64,000 bases of DNA from Bacteroidales bacterium (GTDB lineage: Bacteria > Bacteroidota > Bacteroidia > Bacteroidales > UBA1715). The position numbers and the translations under genes were made by a program. Shown here piece after piece: positions 18,007-25,630 of this stretch. The stretch's first letter is position 1, and each line of letters opens with the position of its first letter. The notes beneath the pieces are model-generated. The model was not told where the DNA came from and did no database searches. It saw only the letters and a list, made by a program, of their open reading frames with translations. The stretch is taken from NCBI GenBank assembly GCA_016714605.1, contig JADKDL010000049.1:62001-126000 (forward strand), written 5' to 3'.

Positions 18007-19449
18007 ATGAGTAATACACACATAGCTATATGGGATAAATGTTTAGAGATAATTCAGGATAATTTAAATTCTAACTTATCATTCAAAACGTGGTTTCAAC
18101 CCATTAAGCCATTAAAACTCGAAAAAGATATACTTACAATACAAGTCCCAAGTCCATTCTATTATGAATATTTAGAAGAGAATTTTTTAGATTTGATAAG
18201 TAAAACTCTAAGAAATGTTTTAGGCAAAAACGCAAAATTGGAATATAGCGTGATTATGGATAATGCGGCTGAGAATAATTCAATTTCAAAAGCAGTAAAC
18301 TATCCGGGAAAAAGTACCAATACAAATTTGCATAACAGATATGTTGATGCACCTAGCTACAATAGAGATGAAAATATAATTAAAAATCCTTTTATTATTC
18401 CTGGGATTAAAAATTTACATATTGATTCTCAGTTGAATCCAAACTACTCATTTGCAAATTTCATTGAAGGAAATTGTAATAAGTTGGCACGTTCAGCAGG
18501 TTTAAATGTTGCAGAAAATCCCGGTAAAACGGCATTCAATCCGCTTTTTATTTATAGTGAATCAGGTTTAGGAAAAACACATTTGTGTCAAGCAATTGGT
18601 ATAGAAATAAAAGAACATTTTCCTAAAAAAACGGTACTGTATGTAAATGCAAACACACTGATAACACAGTTTGCAGAGGCAACAATGAAAAATGAAAGAA
18701 ATGATTTTATGCATTTTTATCAGATGATAGATGTACTAATCATAGATGATGTTCACGATTTAGCAGGAAAAGACAAAACGCAAGGGGCTATATTTCAGAT
18801 ATTCAACCACTTACATCAGAAAAACAAACAACTAATACTAACTTCAGACAAACCTCCAGTAGAATTACAAGGTTTGGAAGACAGATTACTTTCCAGATTC
18901 AAATGGGGCTTGTCTGCCGAATTATTGTCACCTGATTTACAAACTAGAATTGAGATATTAAAGAAAAGAATTTATAATGACGGTATAAGCATTGATGAAG
19001 AAGTTGTTGAATATATTGCTAGTCATATTGCAACAAACATTAGAGAATTAGAAGGTGCATTAATTTCATTACTAGCATTATCTACTATTAATAATAAAAA
19101 AATAACACTTGAATTAGCAAAAAGTATAGTAGATAAACTTGTTAAAAACACAAAAAAAGACATCTCTATAGATTACATTCAGAAAACTGTTTGTGAATAT
19201 TTCAACATACCTCTTGAACAATTAAATTCTAAAACGAGAAAAAGAGAAGTAGTTCAATCTAGACAAATTGCAATGTATTTTGCCAAAAATCTTACAAAAG
19301 CTTCACTTGCTACAATTGGAGCAAAAATTGGAGGAAAAGATCATGCTACAGTGCTTCACGCATGCAAAACGGTAAACAATCTAATAGATACCGATAAAAG
19401 ATTTAAAATGTTTATAGACGATATTGAAAAAAGATTTAGATTCAAATAA
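18007..19449 (+). CDS. dnaA: Chromosomal replication initiator protein DnaA
   Basis: An AAA+ initiator that binds DnaA boxes at oriC and opens the duplex. The 480-aa protein has domain I at the start ('SFKTWFQPIKPLKL'), a variable linker, AAA+ domain with Walker A 'YSESGLGKTHLCQAIG' and Walker B 'DVLIIDDVHDLAGK', sensor residues in 'DRLLSRFKWGL', and the helix-turn-helix domain IV ('SRQIAMYFAKNLTKASLATI' followed by 'GGKDHATVLHACKTV'). It is a single gene. Its last codons are part of a 26-bp terminator stem. Confidence 0.97.
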   Translation: MSNTHIAIWDKCLEIIQDNLNSNLSFKTWFQPIKPLKLEKDILTIQVPSPFYYEYLEENFLDLISKTLRNVLGKNAKLEYSVIMDNAAENNSISKAVNYPGKSTNTNLHNRYVDAPSYNRDENIIKNPFIIPGIKNLHIDSQLNPNYSFANFIEGNCNKLARSAGLNVAENPGKTAFNPLFIYSESGLGKTHLCQAIGIEIKEHFPKKTVLYVNANTLITQFAEATMKNERNDFMHFYQMIDVLIIDDVHDLAGKDKTQGAIFQIFNHLHQKNKQLILTSDKPPVELQGLEDRLLSRFKWGLSAELLSPDLQTRIEILKKRIYNDGISIDEEVVEYIASHIATNIRELEGALISLLALSTINNKKITLELAKSIVDKLVKNTKKDISIDYIQKTVCEYFNIPLEQLNSKTRKREVVQSRQIAMYFAKNLTKASLATIGAKIGGKDHATVLHACKTVNNLIDTDKRFKMFIDDIEKRFRFK

Positions 19450-19491
19450 AAAAGGAGAAGGTAAAACCTTCTCCTTTTTTATTTGAATCTA
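19437..19491. terminator. Very long bidirectional terminator overlapping the dnaA stop
   Basis: A perfect 26-bp stem (19437-19462 with 19466-19491), AAA loop, with A6/T6 blocks and a GGAGAAGGT core. The left arm includes the last four dnaA codons and the stop. It lies between convergent dnaA and pdxJ. Confidence 0.9.
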
Positions 19492-19505
19492 TTTATAAAC
19501 AGTAA

Positions 19506-20228
19506 CTAAGCCTTCTTATTTAATTGTCTTTGATACATTTGAATTGTATTTTCAATTCCGAAATATAGTGAGTCAGAAATTAGAGCATGACCAATAGACA
19601 CTTCGCTCAGTTCTGGAATTGAGTCGGAAAAGAACTTTAAATTATCTAGATTTAAATCATGTCCCGCATTTATTTGTAATCCTATTTCAGAAGCAAATCT
19701 TGCAGCCACAACAAACTCGCGTACTGCTTCCTCTCTATCTATCAGATAGTTCTTTGCATAAGGCTCTGTATAAAGTTCTATCCTATCTGTTTTTAATTTT
19801 GAAGCCAATTCAATAAACTTCAAATTAGGCTCAATAAAAACTGAAGTTCTTATACCATGTAATTTAAATTCAGAAATAACCTCTTCAAGAAAACTAAAGT
19901 TCTTAATGGTATCCCACCCTGCATTTGAAGTTAGGGCATCAGGTGGATCGGGAACTAAGGTTACCTGAGCAGGTTTAACAGAGGTTACCATTTTAATAAA
20001 ATCTACAGAAGGATACCCTTCAATATTAAATTCTTTTGTCAAAACAGTTTTAAGCTCAAATACATCACTACGTCTTATATGCCTCTCATCTGGACGAGGA
20101 TGAACAGTAATACCATCTGCTCCAAATTTTTCACAATCAAGAGCTACCTGAACTACATTAGGAACATTCCCACCACGAGAATTTCTTATTACCGCTACTT
20201 TGTTAATATTTACACTTAAAAGAGTCAT
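19506..20228 (-). CDS. pdxJ: Pyridoxine 5'-phosphate synthase
   Basis: Condenses 3-amino-2-oxopropyl phosphate with deoxyxylulose 5-phosphate to make pyridoxine 5'-phosphate. The 240-aa TIM barrel has 'LSVNINKVAVIRNSRGG', 'GITVHPRPDERHIRRSDV', 'VTLVPDPP', 'SVFIEP' and 'INAGHDLNLDNLKF', with the expected His and Glu residues. It faces dnaA and diverges from the CBS gene. Deoxyxylulose phosphate is shared with the MEP pathway that uses ispE. Confidence 0.95.
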   Translation of the reverse strand: MTLLSVNINKVAVIRNSRGGNVPNVVQVALDCEKFGADGITVHPRPDERHIRRSDVFELKTVLTKEFNIEGYPSVDFIKMVTSVKPAQVTLVPDPPDALTSNAGWDTIKNFSFLEEVISEFKLHGIRTSVFIEPNLKFIELASKLKTDRIELYTEPYAKNYLIDREEAVREFVVAARFASEIGLQINAGHDLNLDNLKFFSDSIPELSEVSIGHALISDSLYFGIENTIQMYQRQLNKKA

Positions 20229-20323
20229 TATAGTTGATTATGAATATTAAAAAAATTAATACATTAGCCATATAAATACAAAGGTATATTATTTTTTAAA
20301 ATGTATATTAAATACACTTGATT

Positions 20324-20977
20324 ATGACAGCAGCAGATTTACAAACAAATAATATATCACCACTTTTAAATACAGAACTCTGCTATTTAGCCATCGAAAA
20401 AATTAAGGATGCTAATATTTTTCAAATTCCGGTTATAAATAAGGAAAACAAATACTTAGGGATTGTTTCATTAGATCAATTGACTAGTTGCAATACCGAA
20501 AAAAAAATTGAAGACTGCGAACTTAGTCAAATATTTGTTCTAGAAAATCAAACTATTTTTGAGATTATTGAAATTTTTTATTCAAAAAAATTATCAATTT
20601 TACCGGTAATTACCAATGAACAAAAATACTTTGGCTTAATAACTATTGAAAATATAAATAGTTATTTTGCAAAACTGAGTTCATTTAAATATCCTGGCTC
20701 CATCTTAAGAATAATTACAGATATAACTTCTTATTCAATAGTAGAAATTGCACAGATTATAGAATTACATAACGCAAAAATATTACTTTTATTTACAAAT
20801 TTCACCAATTCACAAGCTACTATAATTTTGAAATTGAATACATTAGAAAGCGAAAAAATTATTGATACTCTTATAAGATATAATTATGAAGCAAGTGAAT
20901 TCAATAATGAAATAAATGAACTTAGTGAGTTTTACAAAAAAAGAATTGATTCATTAATAAGTTATATGAATATTTAA
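20324..20977 (+). CDS. CBS-domain protein
   Basis: About 217 aa from ATG 20324. Two CBS motifs are visible in residues 1-125: 'NIFQIPVINKENKYLGIVSL' and 'KLSILPVITNEQKYFGLITI'. The C-terminal part resembles an ACT-like regulatory domain ('GSILRIITDITSYSIVEIAQ'). CBS pairs usually bind adenine nucleotides and regulate a partner. The gene sits directly before nadK, an arrangement seen in many Bacteroidota, which hints at a link to NAD(P) or to the downstream envelope operon; the target is unknown. Confidence 0.8.
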   Translation: MTAADLQTNNISPLLNTELCYLAIEKIKDANIFQIPVINKENKYLGIVSLDQLTSCNTEKKIEDCELSQIFVLENQTIFEIIEIFYSKKLSILPVITNEQKYFGLITIENINSYFAKLSSFKYPGSILRIITDITSYSIVEIAQIIELHNAKILLLFTNFTNSQATIILKLNTLESEKIIDTLIRYNYEASEFNNEINELSEFYKKRIDSLISYMNI

Positions 20978-21082
20978 GTTTCACTTGACATTACAACATC
21001 CTGATTATTATACAAAAAATAATCAATATAGAAATTTTTTACTTTAAATATAATTTAGCATTTGAACAATAAACAAAAATAA

Positions 21083-21956
21083 GTGAAAACAATAGCAATA
21101 TTTAGCAAAACTAACAGATGAACAAAATTCAATTCTTCTAAAATTTCTCATTTCGCTCTTAAAATCAGATATTTTAGTAAAAGTATCAAAAACATTATAT
21201 GAAACATTAAATATTGATAAAGGTGAATACAGTTTTGAATGTTTTGATGAATGTGAAGAAATAAAGCAAGCAAACTATATTCTAAGCTTTGGAGGCGATG
21301 GAACTTTTTTAAATACAGCTAATTATATAAAAAACTATAATATTCCTATTATAGGTATAAATATGGGTAGATTAGGCTTTCTTACATGTGTTTCTATAGA
21401 AGATCTGGATAAACTTTTTGAAGCTCTAAAAAATGACACAATAAAATCAGAAACAAGAAGCCTTATTGAAATTGATGTTGAGAACAATCCGTTTGGAAAA
21501 AACAATACCGGACTAAACGAGATTGCAATACACAAAAAAAATATTGTTAGTTTATTAACAATTAAAGCATATATAAATGGTGAATATTTAAATACATACT
21601 GGGCCGATGGTTTACTTATAGCCACACCAACCGGTTCAACTGCATATTCCCTTAGTTTAGGAGGTCCTATAATTTCACCTGAGTCTAACACATTTGTAAT
21701 TACACCTATAGCACCACACACTTTAACAATAAGACCTATCATAGTACCTGATAATGTAATTATAGAATTAATAGTTTCTAGTAGAGAAGGTGAGTTTTAT
21801 ACATCAATAGATTCTCAATACAAAACATTCAAACATCAAACAACTTTAAAAATATATAAATCAAATAAATCAATAATTCTGGGCATACTAGAAAATCAAA
21901 ATTTCTACGAAAAAATCAGAAAAAAATTGATGTGGGGAAACGATATTAGAAATTAA
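21083..21956 (+). CDS. nadK: NAD kinase (frameshifted)
   Basis: Phosphorylates NAD to NADP in the cytoplasm. From GTG 21083 the protein starts 'MKTIAIFSK', and one extra A near 21107-21110 shifts the frame. The correct frame continues 'LTDEQNSILLKFLISLLKS', then the catalytic 'YILSFGGDGTFLNTA' (GGDG motif), 'IIGINMGRLGFLTC' and 'LLIATPTGSTAYSLSLGGPI', all diagnostic. Total about 290 aa, normal length. It follows the CBS gene and leads into the barrel genes. Confidence 0.9.
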
Positions 21957-22036
21957 AAAAATAGAAATATCCTTTTTTTTTTGTTATTTACATTTATTTA
22001 TTATTTTTACACGACAATACAGCAATCTAGCAAGAC

Positions 22037-22987
22037 ATGAAATTAAGAAATTATTCAATAATAATATTATTATTATTTATTTGTTTACATTCAACTTCTG
22101 AGCTTTATTCACAGGCTAATAGATGGAAAAGAATGAGATATGAAGTATTTGCAGGCATTGGAGCTACAAATTTCTTAGGAGAACTTGGTGGTAGCGACAA
22201 AGTAGGCAGTAATTTTTTATCAGATTTAGAAATATCAATGACTAGACCAGCACTTACAGTTGGTGGAAGATATTGGATAAAAAGCAGATTAATCTTTTTA
22301 ACCTCGTTTACCTATGGTACTTTATGGGGTAATGACTCAAGAACTAATGAAATTTATAGAAACGAAAGAGATTTACATTTCAGATCTTCAATTTGGGAAT
22401 GGCAAAACAGAATTGAATTAACATTACTTGCAGCTAAACGAACAAGTAGATATAATTTAAAAAGAGTTAGGGGTAGAAAAAACGGAAATAAATTTTCAAT
22501 TGATGTTTATGCAGGAATCTCAACATTTTATTTTAACCCGAAGCAAAAAGTTGATGGAAGATGGTATACTCTTAAAACAATAGGTACAGAAGGTCAAAAC
22601 TTTTCTGAAACTCGCAAGCCATATTCAAGACTTCAAGTAGGTATACCTGTGGGTTTAGAAGTAAAGTACTTACTAAATAGAAAATGGAGTGTTGGAATAG
22701 ATATAGGTCCTCGATTTACCTTTACTGATTACCTAGATGATGTAAGTACAACTTATGCTGATGTAGATAAGATTATAGAGTATAATAAAAATATAAAAGC
22801 ATCGCCAGAAGTTATTAGAAAAATATGTGCAGCTATTCTATCAGATGAGAATTCAACGAATGATAGTCATGCAGCCACTTACCAGCAAAGGGGCAATGCT
22901 TTAAATAATGACATATACATGTTCTTTTTAATAACAATGAATTATAAATTACGTACTGCTAGAAATGGTTTACCAAAATTGAGATAA
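22037..22987 (+). CDS. DUF6089/PorG-like outer-membrane barrel, copy 1
   Basis: A 316-aa protein with a signal peptide ('IIILLLFICLHSTSELYSQ'). The mature start 'WKRMRYEVFAGIGATNFLGE' and the C-terminal part 'VGIDIGPRFTFTDYLDDVST' are typical of the 8-stranded DUF6089 barrels related to PorG, the type IX secretion outer-membrane component. It is the first of three related genes in tandem and is closest to copy 2, with which it shares 'WKRMRYEV', 'YFNP', 'TEGQN' and 'NGLPK.R' at matching positions. A conserved 'RRVRG'-like basic segment precedes the mid-barrel. Function is inferred only from family. Confidence 0.75.
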   Translation: MKLRNYSIIILLLFICLHSTSELYSQANRWKRMRYEVFAGIGATNFLGELGGSDKVGSNFLSDLEISMTRPALTVGGRYWIKSRLIFLTSFTYGTLWGNDSRTNEIYRNERDLHFRSSIWEWQNRIELTLLAAKRTSRYNLKRVRGRKNGNKFSIDVYAGISTFYFNPKQKVDGRWYTLKTIGTEGQNFSETRKPYSRLQVGIPVGLEVKYLLNRKWSVGIDIGPRFTFTDYLDDVSTTYADVDKIIEYNKNIKASPEVIRKICAAILSDENSTNDSHAATYQQRGNALNNDIYMFFLITMNYKLRTARNGLPKLR

Positions 22988-23054
22988 TAATGCAATTAAT
23001 CAATAAAAATATTGACTAATTAACATTAATCGTTTTTTACTTTAAATTTAGTTC

Positions 23055-24062
23055 ATGAAAAAATATATACTATTATTATTATTCTCCTTCATTGTGAATT
23101 ACAGCTTTTCTCAATGGTCTAAATGGAAACGAATGAGATATGAAGTTTCTTTCGGAATAGGGACATCTAGTTTTATGGGAGATTTAGGAGGAGGACAAAA
23201 TAGTGATTCTTTTTTAGATGATTATTTTGGAGATTTTGACTTTGGATCAACACGCCCATCTTTTTACTTGGGAGGTCGTTATAAATTAAGCCCTCTTTTT
23301 TCCGCAAAATTAAATTTAGCACTTGGTTGGGTTTCTGGTAATGATGAGTGGAGTAACGACATAAATAGACAGAATAGAAATTTAAATTTTAATTCTGTTA
23401 TATTTGAACAATCGCTTGTTGGCGAGTTTAATATTATTAAAGAAAATGAGCAAAAGCGATGGAGTAAAATACGTAATAAAAGAGTAAGGGGATATAGTTT
23501 TAATTTATATGTTTTTGCCGGCATAGGAGGGTTCTATTTTAATCCAAGAGGTTATGTAGTAGATGATTATACAAATAAAACATATTATAGTTTATATGAT
23601 GTTGGTACTGAAGGTCAAAACATTACCCAAAATCATTATAACCGTTATGCACTTTGTATTCCTGGTGGTTTAGGCATCAAATTTGGTTTAAACAGAAAAT
23701 GGGACTTTGGAATTGAATATGGAATGAGATATACTTTTACAGATTATATAGATGATGTAGGAGGTGCTTATTACGACAATAAAGCAATTATTGAGAATTA
23801 CAAAGATGGTAATGATGTTAATGTTGGTTATTTGGCAGATAATCATTATGCTACAGAAACAACCAAATTTACAGAAACAGATTTTGCTGCAGGTTCAATT
23901 TGGGAAGGTTACGACAAATATTACGAGGTGGGTGATAGAAAACCATATCCAAGCGGAACAGAATTTAGATCCGGTAAGGCAAAAGATATTTATATGTTTC
24001 TATTTTTAAATTTCTCTTACAAATTAAAAACAGGAAGAAATGGTCTTCCGAAATTTAGATAA
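23055..24062 (+). CDS. DUF6089/PorG-like outer-membrane barrel, copy 2
   Basis: A 335-aa protein with signal peptide 'KYILLLLFSFIVNYSFSQ'. It repeats copy 1 closely: 'WKRMRYEVSFGIGTSSFMGD', 'NKRVRGYSFNLYVFAGIGGF', 'FGIEYGMRYTFTDYIDDVGG', and the same 'GRNGLPKFR' C-terminus. It carries about 20 extra residues in the loop after 'DYIDDVGG'. It probably arose by duplication of copy 1 and is the second of three barrels before uppS. A surface-exposed outer-membrane role is expected; the specific partner is unknown. Confidence 0.75.
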   Translation: MKKYILLLLFSFIVNYSFSQWSKWKRMRYEVSFGIGTSSFMGDLGGGQNSDSFLDDYFGDFDFGSTRPSFYLGGRYKLSPLFSAKLNLALGWVSGNDEWSNDINRQNRNLNFNSVIFEQSLVGEFNIIKENEQKRWSKIRNKRVRGYSFNLYVFAGIGGFYFNPRGYVVDDYTNKTYYSLYDVGTEGQNITQNHYNRYALCIPGGLGIKFGLNRKWDFGIEYGMRYTFTDYIDDVGGAYYDNKAIIENYKDGNDVNVGYLADNHYATETTKFTETDFAAGSIWEGYDKYYEVGDRKPYPSGTEFRSGKAKDIYMFLFLNFSYKLKTGRNGLPKFR

Positions 24063-24190
24063 ATTTTAGCTGATACATACTACACTACTTTTTTATGCGT
24101 TAAAGGCTTAGAAGTTTTTTTGTGCATTATTCGCGATTTATTAAGAAACTTTGAAAAAAAAATATATAATTGCAGCCTTTTTGAGTATAT

Positions 24191-24877
24191 ATGTTAAGAT
24201 TTTCAGTAATACATTTTTTAATTCTCCTATTATTAGCAACAAGCGTAACTGCTCAAAGATATCATAAAAACGATGATATCGGAATTATTGTAGGAGGTTC
24301 AACCTATGAAGGTGATATCAATTTTGGTAGTTTATTTCACAACCCTCAGTTTGCAGTAGGGCTGATTTATCGTAAGAACTTTAGTCCCCATTACTCCCTC
24401 AGACTAGGAGTAACAGGTACTCAATTAAGTGCTGCTGATTCTGATTTGGGAGGTGATTTTCAAAAATTGCGAAATCAAGCTTTTGCAAAAAGTATAATTG
24501 TAGATATCTCTGGTCTAGTTGAATTTAACTTCCTTGAACTTACAACCGATAAAAAAAAGTTTAACTTCACTCCTTTCGTGGCTACAGGTTTGACTTTTTT
24601 TGGAAACAACTACACCCCTAAACTTCTTAATTTCGCTATTCCATTAGGATTCGGTTTCAAATATAAATTTGCTCCGAAATGGACATTACAGCTTGAATGG
24701 ATTTATAGATTTACTTTTACAGACAATTTAGATAATCTAATACTGATTTCAGAAGTTAGAGATTATTATAATAAGCAATATTCTTTCGATTATACAAACG
24801 ATATATATTCAATTTTTGGGGTTTCTTTATTATATCAAATTAGAAAAAAAGCACCAGAGTGTCCTGGTTATAAGTAA
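24191..24877 (+). CDS. porG: PorG-like outer-membrane protein (type IX secretion)
   Basis: A 228-aa barrel with signal peptide ending near 'SVTAQ'. The pattern 'DIGIIVGGSTYEGDINFG', 'HYSLRLGVTGTQLSAAD' and 'TLQLEWIYRFTFTDNLDNL' fits PorG/DUF6089. The position immediately before uppS, bamA and two ompH genes matches what I recall of porG in Porphyromonas gingivalis. PorG joins the PorK/PorN ring of the type IX secretion system to the outer membrane, so the organism may have that system, although no other Por/Gld genes are visible. The stop is 3 bases before uppS. Confidence 0.75.
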   Translation: MLRFSVIHFLILLLLATSVTAQRYHKNDDIGIIVGGSTYEGDINFGSLFHNPQFAVGLIYRKNFSPHYSLRLGVTGTQLSAADSDLGGDFQKLRNQAFAKSIIVDISGLVEFNFLELTTDKKKFNFTPFVATGLTFFGNNYTPKLLNFAIPLGFGFKYKFAPKWTLQLEWIYRFTFTDNLDNLILISEVRDYYNKQYSFDYTNDIYSIFGVSLLYQIRKKAPECPGYK

Positions 24878-24880
24878 AAT

Positions 24881-25630
24881 ATGTCATACAAGAATTTAAT
24901 TATTAAAGAAAACAGACCCAATCACATAGCAATTATTATGGATGGGAATGGAAGATGGGCAAAAAAAATTGGCAATATTAGACTAGTTGGTCACAAAAAA
25001 GGAGCTAATTCTGTAAATGAAGTAATTGAAGCTTGTGTTGAACTTGAAATAAAATATCTAACACTATATGCTTTTTCAACTGAAAATTGGAATAGACCTA
25101 AAACTGAAATAGAAGGATTAATGAGTTTGCTTTTATCTACTTTAGAAAAAGAACTTGAAAAATTAAAAAAACATGGCGTTAGATTAAAAACAATTGGCGA
25201 CATAAGTAAACTACCTCAATCGGTAGAGTTAAAACTTAAAAAGGCTATTGAAGAAACCGCTACAAATACTGGGTTAACATTAACTTTAGCACTTAGTTAC
25301 AGTTCCCGATGGGAAATAACTGAAATGGTAAAATCAATAGTTGAAAAATATAAAAATACTGAAATAACAGAAAATGAAATAACAAGCAATCTTATAGAAT
25401 CTCACCTTTCAACTAAAGATATTCCTGACCCGGAACTTCTAATAAGAACAAGCGGAGAATATAGATTGAGCAACTTTTTACTATGGCAAATTGCATATAC
25501 AGAATTATATTTTACAGATACGTTATGGCCCGATTTTAAAAAAGAAGATTTATATAAGGCTATAGCAGACTATCAAAAAAGAGAACGTAGATTTGGAAAA
25601 ACAGGAGAACAAATATCAAATGAAGCTTAG
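24881..25630 (+). CDS. uppS: Isoprenyl (undecaprenyl) diphosphate synthase
   Basis: Builds the C55 lipid carrier for cell-wall and LPS precursors by cis-prenyl transfer. The 249-aa protein has 'HIAIIMDGNGRWAKKIG' (catalytic Asp), 'GHKKGANSVNEVIEAC', 'LTLYAFSTENWNRPKTE', and the C-terminal 'DPELLIRTSGEYRLSNFLLW', all signatures of the family. It lies 3 bases after the porG-like gene and overlaps the bamA start by 11 bases, so it is part of one operon. Confidence 0.96.
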   Translation: MSYKNLIIKENRPNHIAIIMDGNGRWAKKIGNIRLVGHKKGANSVNEVIEACVELEIKYLTLYAFSTENWNRPKTEIEGLMSLLLSTLEKELEKLKKHGVRLKTIGDISKLPQSVELKLKKAIEETATNTGLTLTLALSYSSRWEITEMVKSIVEKYKNTEITENEITSNLIESHLSTKDIPDPELLIRTSGEYRLSNFLLWQIAYTELYFTDTLWPDFKKEDLYKAIADYQKRERRFGKTGEQISNEA

